Positions 26,337 to 34,165 of a DNA stretch of 64,000 nucleotides are shown piece after piece. A program made the translations under genes and the position numbers. Under the pieces are notes generated by a model. That model had not been told where the DNA came from. It worked only from the letters and a program-made list of their open reading frames with translations, and made no database searches. The stretch's first letter is position 1, and the number at the start of each line of letters is the position of its first letter. Source of the stretch: DATKRB01 sp036501425 (GTDB lineage: Bacteria > Actinomycetota > Acidimicrobiia > Acidimicrobiales > RAAP-2); NCBI GenBank assembly GCA_036501425.1, contig DASYAI010000032.1, positions 1-64,000 of the forward strand, written 5' to 3'.

Positions 26337-26880
26337 TCAACGCAGGGTGCCCAAGGCGGGTTGCGAGCTCTCGCCGACGGGCCCACTGCCGTCGGCCACC
26401 ACCTCCTCGATGCCGTAGCGCCACGCCGTCGGCATCAGGGTCACGGTGTGGTCCTCGATGGCGATGAGGCGGTGATCCTCCAACAAGTCGAGCACTGCGT
26501 CGGTCAACCTCGCCGGGTCCTCGGCGAGCTGCGACCAGTACCTCCGGTGCCGATCGGCAAGCTCGGTCATGATCGCCTCCACGTCGTGGCGGCCGAGGAC
26601 CGGGGGAGCACCCATGTCCGACCCCGCTCCGTGGCCGGTCGTCGCCCGGGTCAGCAGCAGCAGGGCCGCGTGGCCGACCGTGCCCGTTCGGGGGAACATG
26701 CTGTCGGTCGCCTCGCCGTCCTCGTCGATGAGGGCGAGACCCTCGGCGCGCGCCTCGATGGTCACGTCGAACATCTCGGAGAAGATCGCCACGTCGCTCA
26801 GGCGCCGGCGCAGCTCGGCCCACTCGGCGCTCTCGAGGTCGCTGCGGAGCAGCACCGGATCCTCCAGCAGCCGGCAGCGC
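26337..26880 (-). pseudogene. Type III Wadjet JetB-like (TIGR02678/DUF2398) gene, 5'-truncated
   Basis: The last 180 or so residues of a TIGR02678-family protein: CRLLEDPVLLRSDL, then VTIEARAEGLALIDEDGE, MFPRTGTVGHAALLLLT, and a C-terminal winged-helix-like block LLEDHRLIAIEDHTVTLMPT. The N-terminal 200 or more residues are gone; at about 26880 the sequence changes abruptly to the 3' end of an oppositely oriented response regulator. TIGR02677-TIGR02680 families form the four-gene type III Wadjet cluster. Only pieces of two remain here. Confidence 0.65.
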
Positions 26881-26988
26881 GCGGTGGAGAAGCACGTGGC
26901 AAACCTCTCCATGAAGCTGGACCTACCGGCCGACGACGAGCAGCGTCACCGCCGGGTGATGGCGGTGATCCACTTCCTGCAGGCGTGA
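26881..26988 (+). pseudogene. LuxR-type response regulator, C-terminal 35-residue relic
   Basis: The plus frame AVEKHVANLSMKLDLPADDE, then HRRVMAVIHFL, is the end of a NarL/LuxR DNA-binding domain (recognition helix VEKHVANL and the D..HRRV.AV..FL tail). Everything upstream is replaced by the jetB relic on the other strand. It marks one recombination or deletion junction near 26880. Confidence 0.65.
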
Positions 26989-27007
26989 CGGGTGTGTCCG
27001 TCACCGG

Positions 27008-27913
27008 TCAGCCGAAGTAGTGGCCAGTCCGGACGTCCTCGACCCAACCGGGATGCGTCGGTTCCCAACCCAGCACGTGTCGGGTGACATCGTTGGTGAC
27101 CGGGTTGTCCAGGCCCGCGAACCCCGCGAGGAAACCCAGGTACTGCGGTGCCTCCTCTTGCCCAATGCTTCTGCTTCCGATGCCGAGTTCTCCGGCGATC
27201 GTCTGCGCGATCACTCTGAACGGGATCCCCAGATCACCGACCCCGTGGAAGGTCGAACCGGCGGGAGCCTTCTCGATCGCCAGGCGGTAGAGCACGGCGA
27301 TGTCGTAGGAGTTGGCCGCCGGCCAACGATTGGCGCCGTCACCGATGTACGCGGCGGCCCCGTTCTCGCGGGCGAAGCCGATCAAGGCGGCGGTGAACCC
27401 GTGATGGTCGAGGTCGCTGTGGACCATCGGCGCCAGCCGTACGACCGAGGAGCGCACGCCCCGTTGGGCCAGCGCGCGCGTGTAGTTCGCCGCGTCGACT
27501 CGGGGACCGCCGTCGGACTGGTCGTCCTCGGTTCCCGGCCGGCCCGCGATTCCGGCCGCCGTCAGCATCAGGGTGCCGCCGGTGGTCACGAAAGGCCTTT
27601 GGGTACCGATCAACGTTTCACCCATCGCCTGGATGGCCGCGAGGTCCGAGTCGACCGCGCCCACGAAGTCGCCGGAGCGCATCGCCTCGTGCTTGAAGGC
27701 CAGGTGGATCACGCCGTCGGCCTCAGCGGACGCGACCCTGAGAGCGTCGAGGTCGTCGAGGTCGCCACGGCACACCTCGGCGCCGAGCATGGCAACGGCC
27801 TCGGCCGAGGCGTCGGAGCGGGCAAGACCGACGACATGGTGGCCATGGTCGAGCAGCTCGGGAATGACGGCGGAGGCGATGTGGCCTGAGGCGCCCGTGA
27901 CGAAAACGCGCAT
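27008..27913 (-). CDS. NAD(P)-dependent SDR/epimerase-type oxidoreductase
   Basis: 301 residues from ATG 27913 (GGAG at 7 bases). This is an atypical/extended SDR with the Rossmann motif VFVTGASGHIASAVI, residues RGDLDDLDAL and DGVIHLAF, and the NmrA/epimerase-like C-terminal part. The classical YxxxK is not clear (NYTRALAQRG), which is common in this subgroup annotated 'SDR family oxidoreductase'. It is divergent from a TetR gene with repeated operators between them, so it is likely the TetR target. The substrate is unknown. Confidence 0.88.
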   Translation of the reverse strand: MRVFVTGASGHIASAVIPELLDHGHHVVGLARSDASAEAVAMLGAEVCRGDLDDLDALRVASAEADGVIHLAFKHEAMRSGDFVGAVDSDLAAIQAMGETLIGTQRPFVTTGGTLMLTAAGIAGRPGTEDDQSDGGPRVDAANYTRALAQRGVRSSVVRLAPMVHSDLDHHGFTAALIGFARENGAAAYIGDGANRWPAANSYDIAVLYRLAIEKAPAGSTFHGVGDLGIPFRVIAQTIAGELGIGSRSIGQEEAPQYLGFLAGFAGLDNPVTNDVTRHVLGWEPTHPGWVEDVRTGHYFG

Positions 27914-27942
27914 GTGGAAGCTCCGATCGACGGGTTGGATGT

Positions 27943-28010
27943 CACTTGGTGTCATCACTCTACACCCGATAGCACTCGGTGTCATCAGCTACGCTCGACC
28001 GAGATGACAC
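27943..28010. promoter_or_regulatory. Repeated operator sites between SDR and TetR genes
   Basis: CACTTGGTGTCATCA (27943-27957) and CACTCGGTGTCATCA (27973-27987) are near-identical direct repeats exactly 30 bp apart, three helical turns. The core GTGTCATC recurs inverted as GATGACAC at 28003-28010 over the TetR start codon. Phased sites in the divergent promoter suggest cooperative TetR binding and control of both genes. Confidence 0.6.
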
Positions 28011-28567
28011 GCTGGAAGCCGGACCCTGCGGGTCGTCTCATCCAGGCCGCGATCAACCTGTTCGCGGTGCAAGGGTACGAGGCGACGACCGTCGCCCAGA
28101 TCGCCGAAAGCGCCGGGTTGACCAAGCGAACCTTCTTCCGCTACTTCTCCGACAAGCGCGAGGTGCTGTTCAGCGGGTCGGCGGAGCTCGCACGCGTCTG
28201 GCTCGAGGCGGTGGCCACCGCGCCGCTCGACGCGGCTCCGCTAGCCGCGGTGACCGCTGGCCTCGATCCGGTGGCGGAGATGTTCGTCGAGCGACATGGC
28301 TTTGCCCGGGTCCGCTCCGGGATCATCGAGGCCAATCCGGAGCTGCGTGAGCGCGAGCTGATCAAGCTCCAGAACCTTGTTTCCTCGATCGAGACGACTC
28401 TGCTCGAACGCGGCGTTTCCGCAAACGTCGCGACCCTCGCCGCACAGGCGGGCGTGACCGTGTTTCAGGTCGCCTTTGCCGCCTGGGTGGCACAGGATGA
28501 CCCGACTGCCTTGCGTCGGCTGATGGGCCAGTCGCTGGACGAGCTGCGGTCGGTGACCGCCGGCTGA
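28004..28567 (+). CDS. TetR-family regulator
   Basis: 187 residues from ATG 28004. The HTH is clear: GRLIQAAINLFAVQGYEATTV, then IAESAGLTKRTFFRYFSDKR. The C-terminal domain (about 60-187) resembles the MftR-like/TetR_C group common in actinobacteria, with RSGIIEANPELRERELIKLQ. It has no strong ribosome-binding site. It probably represses itself and the divergent SDR gene through the repeats at 27943-28010. Confidence 0.88.
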   Translation: MTRWKPDPAGRLIQAAINLFAVQGYEATTVAQIAESAGLTKRTFFRYFSDKREVLFSGSAELARVWLEAVATAPLDAAPLAAVTAGLDPVAEMFVERHGFARVRSGIIEANPELRERELIKLQNLVSSIETTLLERGVSANVATLAAQAGVTVFQVAFAAWVAQDDPTALRRLMGQSLDELRSVTAG

Positions 28568-28610
28568 TCGCCCGGGCGCGGCCACCGGTTGAGGAGAGCC
28601 GAGCCGTCCC

Positions 28611-29306
28611 TTAGACAGTGACACGCCGCATGGTGGTGAACCCTCCGGCCAGCAGCGCCGCCGCGAGGGCGGCCAGCAGGCCCGTCAGGCCCAGCGCGCT
28701 GAGCGTGGTGAAGAAGTGGCCGATGCTCGGCCACGCGTGGGTCCACGTCGCGGTGAGAGCCCCGACGAGGAGGACGGCGATCTGGCCGGCGATGAACGCG
28801 GTCAGCCCGACCAGGCTCCAGCGCCGGAAGACCAGCCCGAACCACATGCCGTAGACGAACAGGAGGGTGAACGTCACGAAGGACGTCAGCCAGGTCTGAT
28901 ACCACGGTCCCTGGAGGATGTAGGGGATCCGGAAGAAGCCCATGCTCATCCCCCAGCCACCGGTGGCCCGCTCGACGACCTGCAGCACGCCGAGGACCAA
29001 CCCGAAGACGGCGGCCATGCTGACGGCCAGCAGGGCGGTCCCGAGGAAGTAGGAGCGTCGGCTCGCGCCCAGTGCGAGCCCGAGCGGCAGCGAACGGGCG
29101 ACGCTTTGGAGGCCGAGGACGAAGAGGATGACGAAGATCGACCCCAGCCCCCCGACGTAGCGGTTCGGGTCGTGGCCGGCCGGTGTGAGCGCCAGGATGA
29201 CCGCGTCGATCCCGAAGACGAACGCCAACATGCCCCAGGGCAGCGCCAGGTAGTTGAAGCGCTGGAGCAAGTGGTACCGCGCCACATTGATCGGGGCAGG
29301 GATCAT
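28611..29306 (-). CDS. ABC-2-type permease of the YtrA-linked operon
   Basis: 231 residues with six hydrophobic segments, for example YLGG-type loop DPNRYVGGLGSIFVILFV and helices VVERATGGWG... to FVTFTLLFVYGMWFGLVF. The start ATG 29306 overlaps the stop of the ATPase (GCATGA). It is third in a gntR-ATPase-permease operon, like the ytr operon of Bacillus, which is induced by cell-wall antibiotics. The transported substrate is unknown. Confidence 0.85.
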   Translation of the reverse strand: MIPAPINVARYHLLQRFNYLALPWGMLAFVFGIDAVILALTPAGHDPNRYVGGLGSIFVILFVLGLQSVARSLPLGLALGASRRSYFLGTALLAVSMAAVFGLVLGVLQVVERATGGWGMSMGFFRIPYILQGPWYQTWLTSFVTFTLLFVYGMWFGLVFRRWSLVGLTAFIAGQIAVLLVGALTATWTHAWPSIGHFFTTLSALGLTGLLAALAAALLAGGFTTMRRVTV

Positions 29307-30199
29307 GCGCTCGTCCTTTCCTTCGGCTCCTCGCTCACCCGGCTGGCAGCGTGGACCATCACCTGTTGCAGCGACAAGGGCTCCAGAGTCAGGTCGAGCT
29401 CTCGGGCCCGCAGAACGTCGACCTGGTCGAGCGTCCCGGCGACCACCACCGTCTCCTGGGAGGCGATCCGCCGGCGATCCCAGGTGGGGCGGCCGGCGAC
29501 GAAGCGCTCCACCGCACCGACGGAGCCTCGCACGGTCGTGATGCTGCCGCGGACGTCGTCGGCGGGTGCATCGAGCACGATCCGCCCGTGGTCGATGATG
29601 ACCACCCGTTCGAGCAGGTCGGCGACCTCGTCGATCAGATGGGTGGAGAGCAACACCGTACGGGGGTGCTCGGCATAGTCGGCCAGCAGCCGGTCGTAGA
29701 AGAGCTCCCGCGCCACCGCATCGAGTCCGGCATAGGGCTCGTCGAGCAGCGTCAGCTCCGCCCGGGCCGCCAGGCCGATCACGATGCCCAACGCCGAGAG
29801 CATCCCTCGGGAGAGCCGCTTGATGGGCCGCCGGGCGGGGAGGTCGAAATCGGCCAGCAGTGACTCGCCCAGCTCGGCGGACCAGTTGGGGTAGCACCAC
29901 GACGCGGCCCGCAGCGCATCCCGCACCTTGACGTCGGGGAAGGCCTGGTCCTCTCGGACCAGCACCATCCGCCGCAGGACGGCGTCGTTCTCGACCGGGC
30001 TCGCACCGCCCACCAGCACCCGACCGGCCGAGGCGAATTCCTGCCCGGCGACGATGCGCATGAGCGTGCTCTTGCCGGCGCCGTTGCGCCCCAACAGTCC
30101 GGTGATCGACGGCCCGTCGACGGCAAAGGTGACGTCGTCGAGCGCGAGATGGTCGCGGTAGCGGCGAGTCAGGCCCGCCACGGAGATCGTTGACGTCAT
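29303..30199 (-). CDS. ABC transporter ATP-binding protein of the YtrA-linked operon
   Basis: 298 residues. Walker A is GRNGAGKSTLM, the degenerate signature is RLSRGMLSALGI in place of LSGGQ, Walker B is ELTLLDEPYAGLD and the switch His is VLLSTHLIDEVA. The SRGM signature is usual in the YtrB/EcsA-like group. The start overlaps the gntR stop and its stop overlaps the permease start, so all three are translationally coupled. Confidence 0.9.
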   Translation of the reverse strand: MTSTISVAGLTRRYRDHLALDDVTFAVDGPSITGLLGRNGAGKSTLMRIVAGQEFASAGRVLVGGASPVENDAVLRRMVLVREDQAFPDVKVRDALRAASWCYPNWSAELGESLLADFDLPARRPIKRLSRGMLSALGIVIGLAARAELTLLDEPYAGLDAVARELFYDRLLADYAEHPRTVLLSTHLIDEVADLLERVVIIDHGRIVLDAPADDVRGSITTVRGSVGAVERFVAGRPTWDRRRIASQETVVVAGTLDQVDVLRARELDLTLEPLSLQQVMVHAASRVSEEPKERTSA

Positions 30200-30573
30200 A
30201 CCTTGATACCTCCCTTGGCGTGGCTGGCCTGTCGGATCAGGTTGGCCAGTGTGTCGGCGTCGATCCCGAGCCGATCGGCCTCGGCGACCATCGGCTCGAC
30301 GTACCGCTCGGTGAAGCGGTTGCGACGGTCCTCGAGCAGCCGCCCGCGGGCCCCGGTCGCCACGAACATCCCGATGCCTCGACGCTTTTCCAACAGCCCG
30401 CTCTCGATCAGCACGTTGATTCCCTTGGCCGCCGTCGCCGGGTTGATCCGGTAGTACGCGGCCAGTTCGTTGCTCGACGGCACCCGCTCCTCCTCGGCCA
30501 TCGCACCGTCGGCGATCTCCTGGACCAGGTGTTCGGCGACCTGAGAGAAGATCGGCGCACCGTCATCGAGCAT
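30196..30573 (-). CDS. GntR-family regulator, YtrA subfamily
   Basis: 125 residues, the short YtrA type: a GntR winged helix (PIFSQVAEHLVQEIADGAM, then RVPSSNELAAYYRINPATAA) and only a 40-residue dimerisation tail. YtrA proteins repress their own ABC operon and are relieved by envelope antibiotics. The operator-like palindrome at 30613-30636 lies 40 bp upstream of the ATG. First gene of a three-gene coupled operon. Confidence 0.9.
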   Translation of the reverse strand: MLDDGAPIFSQVAEHLVQEIADGAMAEEERVPSSNELAAYYRINPATAAKGINVLIESGLLEKRRGIGMFVATGARGRLLEDRRNRFTERYVEPMVAEADRLGIDADTLANLIRQASHAKGGIKV

Positions 30574-30612
30574 GGACGGCTCCCGCCGGGCCGAGGCCGT
30601 TGCTGCTGCCTT

Positions 30613-30636
30613 GGTTCATTGGTTGACTAATGTACC
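30613..30636. promoter_or_regulatory. YtrA-type operator palindrome
   Basis: GGTTCATTGGT (30613-30623), TG, ACTAATGTACC (30626-30636): the two 11-base arms are complementary at 9 positions. It matches the style of GntR/YtrA operators (GT-rich and AC-rich half sites around an A+T centre) and sits just upstream of the gntR gene. Confidence 0.65.
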
Positions 30637-30652
30637 GAAGTGGTGCGCCGGT

Positions 30653-30686
30653 GTCAACGGGACGGCGTCAACGGGACGGCGTCAAC
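30653..30686. repeat. 14-bp tandem repeat, 2.4 copies
   Basis: The unit GTCAACGGGACGGC is repeated exactly at 30653-30666 and 30667-30680, and a third partial copy GTCAAC follows. It is non-coding, between the YtrA operator and the MarR-DUF488 gene. It may be simple slippage or phased binding sites, since 14 bp is not a full number of helical turns. Confidence 0.7.
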
Positions 30687-30743
30687 CTCAGCAGGCTGCG
30701 ACCGCCTCTCGCGGGATCCGCTCGACGAGAGCGGGCGCCCGGC

Positions 30744-31547
30744 TCAGGCCCCCGTGAGCAGGTCCCGGAGGACGATCGGTCCCGACCGCTCGACGTCCTT
30801 GGCCGCGGTGAGCAGGACCAGGTCTTGCCGGGCGGTGAGGGTGTGGAGCTGTTCGACGGCCTGTCGCGCGGCCTCGCCGCGGAGCTCGATGCGGTACCGC
30901 TCGGCGAAGTCGGGGTAGCGGTCGGGGACGTGTCCGTACCATCGACGCAGCTCGGTGCTGGGGGCGAGGTCCTTCAGCCAGACGTCGAATGGCGCGCCCG
31001 CCCGGGACAGGCCGCGGGGCCACAACCGGTCGACGAGCACGGCCGCGGTCCCGGGCGCGGGGGCGTAGTCGTAGACGCGGGCGACCCGGATGCCGTGCGG
31101 CGGGGTTCCCGTCCGCGAGCCGCGAAGCCCGTGGATCGGGTGCACCGGAACGAGGCCCTTCGAGGCGGCCGGAAGCTGGAGCGCGAGCCGGCCGAGCTCT
31201 TCGAGATGCTGCGCCGAGAGCGCTTCGAGCCGATCGGCGCCGTCGTCGGTGAGCTGCAGGCGGACGACCCGGCGGTCGTCGTCGTCTCGGTGGCGGGTGA
31301 CCAGCCCGGCGCTGTCGGCCCGGTCGACCAGCTCGACGATGCTGTGGTGGCGGAGGAGCAGGTAGTCGGCGACCTCGCCGATGGTCGGACCCCGCGGGTC
31401 GTCGTGGCCGCGGATGGCGAGCAGCAGTTGGTGCTGGTTGGGCGTGAGCCCGGCGCCCTCGGCTTGTTGCTCGCTCCAGCGCAGGAAACGGCGTAGCCCG
31501 TTGCGCAGGGCGAGCAGCCGGGCGTAGTCCTCGTGCACCAGACCCAT
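30744..31547 (-). CDS. MarR winged-helix regulator fused to DUF488
   Basis: 267 residues from ATG 31547. Residues 1-125 are a MarR domain (LTPNQHQLLLAIRGHDD, IGEVADYLLLRHHSIVELVD, RADSAGLVTRHRDDDDRRV). Residues about 145-267 are DUF488 of the YeaO type (ARVYDYAPAPGTAAVLVDRL, WPRGLSRAGAPFDVWLKDLA, VLLTAAKDVERSGPIVLRDL). Both halves lie in one uninterrupted frame. DUF488 proteins have no firm biochemical role; here the fused domain could sense the signal for the MarR half. It is divergent from the ClC transporter gene, with overlapping promoter space. Confidence 0.85.
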   Translation of the reverse strand: MGLVHEDYARLLALRNGLRRFLRWSEQQAEGAGLTPNQHQLLLAIRGHDDPRGPTIGEVADYLLLRHHSIVELVDRADSAGLVTRHRDDDDRRVVRLQLTDDGADRLEALSAQHLEELGRLALQLPAASKGLVPVHPIHGLRGSRTGTPPHGIRVARVYDYAPAPGTAAVLVDRLWPRGLSRAGAPFDVWLKDLAPSTELRRWYGHVPDRYPDFAERYRIELRGEAARQAVEQLHTLTARQDLVLLTAAKDVERSGPIVLRDLLTGA

Positions 31548-31628
31548 CGGGGAACGATACCATCGCTCCACGATGTGTTCCTGCCTTCGTCTCCGTCTGC
31601 CCCGCTCCGGCGGGCCGGGGTGCTCGCA

Positions 31629-33647
31629 ATGAGCGAGCCGTTCCCCGGTGCCGGGCCGGGGGGCTCGGCCGACCGGCGCGAGGCCGCGCCACCCTCGGGG
31701 CCCATCGACGACGCCATGGCGACGGAGGTCGAGATCGTCGTCGTCGGCGACACGGACGCGGACGCTGACCGGGACCCGGGCTCGCTGGTGGGGGACGACC
31801 GTCGTTCCCCACGATCGGCGGAGCGGGCGCTCGGCGACTTCACCGTGACGTCGGCCGTCCTTCGCCTCGTGCCCTTGGCCATCGTCATCGGCGGGTTGGG
31901 GGCCGGCATCTCCCTCGCCCTGCTGGACATGATCGGGTTCTTCACCAACCTGCTCTACCACCAACGCTTGAGCGTCCAGCTGGTCTCCCCGGCCGGCAAT
32001 ACGCTGGGCGCCGTCGCCCTGGTCATCCCGCTCGGGGGAGGGCTCGTCGTCGGGCTGATGGCCCGGTTCGGTTCAGAGCAGATCCGGGGTCACGGCATCC
32101 CCGAGGCCATGGAGCGCATCCTGATCCACGGCAGCAAGGTCGCGCCGAGGCTGGCGATCCTGAAGCCCATCTCCAGCGCCGTCAGCATCGGCACCGGCGG
32201 GCCGTTCGGTGCGGAGGGACCGATCATCTTGACCGGGGGCGCGGTGGGGTCGATCGTGGGCCAGCTGTTCCGGCTCACGGCCACCCAGCGGCGGGCGCTT
32301 CTGGTCGCGGGGGCGGCGGCGGGGATGAGCGCGGTCTTCGGCACGCCGGTCGCCGCGACGCTCTTCGGCGTCGAGCTGCTGGCGTTCGAATGGAAACCGC
32401 GCTCGATGGTCCTCATCGGCATCGCCGCCGCGACCGCCGACGGGTTGCGCATGGTGATGGCCACGTCCGGGTTGGTCACGCCCCAGCCGATCTTTCCGGT
32501 CCCCGGCCACGCCCCGCTCGGCGGGGTCGTGCTGCTCGGCGCGGCCGCGGTAGGTGTCACGGTGGGGTTCGCCGCCTGGGTCATGACCCAGGCCGTCTAC
32601 CGCTTCGAGGACCTGTTCAAGAAGCTGACCGGCCGACTGCACTGGATGTGGTGGCCGACGATCGGCGGGCTGCTCATCGGCGTCGGAGGCATCGTCGATC
32701 CCCGGGCGCTCGGCGTCGGCTATGACACCATCCACGCCGAGCTGCTCGGCCGGCTCACCGTCGGCGCCTTGCTCCTCCTGCTGGTGGTGAAGCTGGTCAT
32801 CTGGTCCGGGGCCCTGGGCGGAGGGACGAGTGGCGGGATCCTGGCACCGATCATGATGATGGGCGGCGCCATCGGGGGCATGCTCGGCCACGTGCTGCCC
32901 GGTGCCCCACCGGGGGTCTGGGCCCTGCTCGGATTGGCCGCCGCCATCGGCGGCGTCACCCGGTCCCCGTTCACGGCCATCGTGTTCGCGTTCGAGCTCA
33001 CCCATGACCAGAACAGCCTGCTGGCCCTTCTGGTGACGGCGACGGTCGCCCACCTGGTCAGCGTGCTCGTCTTGAAACGGTCGATCCTCACCGAAAAGGT
33101 GGCTCGTCGAGGCTTCCACGTCATGCGCGAATATGCGGTCGACCCGCTCGAGGCGACCTTCGTCAGAGAGGTGATGGACACCGACCTCTACACGCTGGTC
33201 CCCCAGCGGTCCCTCGCCGAGGTCTACGAGTCGTTCCCCGAAGGGTCCGCCGCCCGGCGGCAGCGGCTCTACCCGGTCATCGACGGCGGCACGGGCCTGG
33301 TCGGCGTCCTGCCCTGGTCGACCGTCCTCGGGGGCAAGGACCAGCGAACCGTGCGCGTCGGCGACGCCATGATCACATCACCGTCGATCGCCCGCCCCGA
33401 CGAGGTCCTCCGGCACGTCGCCGACCGGATGGCCGCACTCGGCCTCGGCGCGCTGCCGGTCGTCGATCCGTCCCACCCGCGCCGGCTCGAAGGGATCGTC
33501 ACCCAGTTCGACCTCCTCGAAGCACGCCAGAAGCTCCTCGAAGAGGAGCGCCACGCCGAGCGGATCCTCACCTTGCGACGGGTCACCCCCGGCCAGGACG
33601 GGGAGGCTGGACGTCCCCGCGAGGGCATCCCGGCCACGCCGAGCTGA
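31629..33647 (+). CDS. ClC-family chloride channel/antiporter with C-terminal CBS domains
   Basis: 672 residues from ATG 31629 (ATG 31716 is an alternative). After a hydrophilic acidic N-terminus, the ClC membrane core spans about 75-500. The selectivity motifs are GHGIPEAM (GSGIP in the E. coli protein) and GTGGPFGAEGPI, with the gating Glu kept, plus GGVTRSPFTAIVFAFELT. Two CBS domains follow (VMDTDLYTLVPQRSLAEV; DAMITSPSIARPDEVLRHV). The gating Glu suggests H+/anion exchange. The His in place of Ser at the central anion site is known in other CBS-type bacterial ClCs, and the motifs are not those of the fluoride-specific CLC-F group. Confidence 0.93.
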   Translation: MSEPFPGAGPGGSADRREAAPPSGPIDDAMATEVEIVVVGDTDADADRDPGSLVGDDRRSPRSAERALGDFTVTSAVLRLVPLAIVIGGLGAGISLALLDMIGFFTNLLYHQRLSVQLVSPAGNTLGAVALVIPLGGGLVVGLMARFGSEQIRGHGIPEAMERILIHGSKVAPRLAILKPISSAVSIGTGGPFGAEGPIILTGGAVGSIVGQLFRLTATQRRALLVAGAAAGMSAVFGTPVAATLFGVELLAFEWKPRSMVLIGIAAATADGLRMVMATSGLVTPQPIFPVPGHAPLGGVVLLGAAAVGVTVGFAAWVMTQAVYRFEDLFKKLTGRLHWMWWPTIGGLLIGVGGIVDPRALGVGYDTIHAELLGRLTVGALLLLLVVKLVIWSGALGGGTSGGILAPIMMMGGAIGGMLGHVLPGAPPGVWALLGLAAAIGGVTRSPFTAIVFAFELTHDQNSLLALLVTATVAHLVSVLVLKRSILTEKVARRGFHVMREYAVDPLEATFVREVMDTDLYTLVPQRSLAEVYESFPEGSAARRQRLYPVIDGGTGLVGVLPWSTVLGGKDQRTVRVGDAMITSPSIARPDEVLRHVADRMAALGLGALPVVDPSHPRRLEGIVTQFDLLEARQKLLEEERHAERILTLRRVTPGQDGEAGRPREGIPATPS

Positions 33648-33656
33648 GGTCCGACG

Positions 33657-34154
33657 GTGGAACGGAACGTCACCGGCTACCACCAAGACGAGCAGGGCGA
33701 CTGGGTCGCCGAGCTGTCCTGCGGCCACGACCAGCACGTGCGGCACCGCCCCCCGTTCCAAGTGCGAGCGTGGGTCCTGGTGGCCGAGGGCCGGGCGGCC
33801 CGGCTCGGGACCCCCCTCGACTGCCCCCTCTGCGAGCGGGCCGAGATGCCCGATGCCCTGCGCAGGGCGCGGATCAGCCCCGTCTGGGACCAGCACACCA
33901 TGCCCCCCGGCTTGCGCCGGGCCCACCGGATCGGAGCGGGGACCTGGGGGAGGATCCTGGTGCACGCCGGCCGGTTGCGCTTCGCCGCCGCGACGGCCCC
34001 GGCGATCCACGTCGAGCTGGCACGCGGTGCGACACAAGCCATCCCGCCGGAGGTCGAGCACGAGATCGAGCCACTGGGAGCGGTGCGCTTCAGCGTCGAG
34101 TTCCTCGCCGTCGACCGGGGAAGTGGCAGCGGACCGGCCGGGGACGGCAGGTGA
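33657..34154 (+). CDS. DUF3565-DUF1971 fusion protein
   Basis: 165 residues from GTG 33657, 9 bp after the ClC stop. The N-terminal 60 residues match DUF3565, with a likely zinc site formed by LSCGHDQHVRH and the pair CPLC. The C-terminal 90 residues match DUF1971 (TehB-like tellurite-resistance-associated cupin): HTMPPGLRRAHRIGAGTWG, IPPEVEHEIEPLG, RFSVEFLA. Some TehB proteins carry the same cupin, which hints at oxidant or tellurite stress, but no function is proven. It is probably cotranscribed with the ClC gene. Confidence 0.8.
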   Translation: MERNVTGYHQDEQGDWVAELSCGHDQHVRHRPPFQVRAWVLVAEGRAARLGTPLDCPLCERAEMPDALRRARISPVWDQHTMPPGLRRAHRIGAGTWGRILVHAGRLRFAAATAPAIHVELARGATQAIPPEVEHEIEPLGAVRFSVEFLAVDRGSGSGPAGDGR

Positions 34155-34165
34155 GCGAGCCCCTG

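Noticed and set aside
31629..33647. ClC gene as part of the fluoride island (CLC-F)
   Set aside because: The motifs GHGIPEAM and GPFGAEGP and the CBS tail are those of ordinary ClC exchangers, and the gene is 20 kb from the riboswitch.
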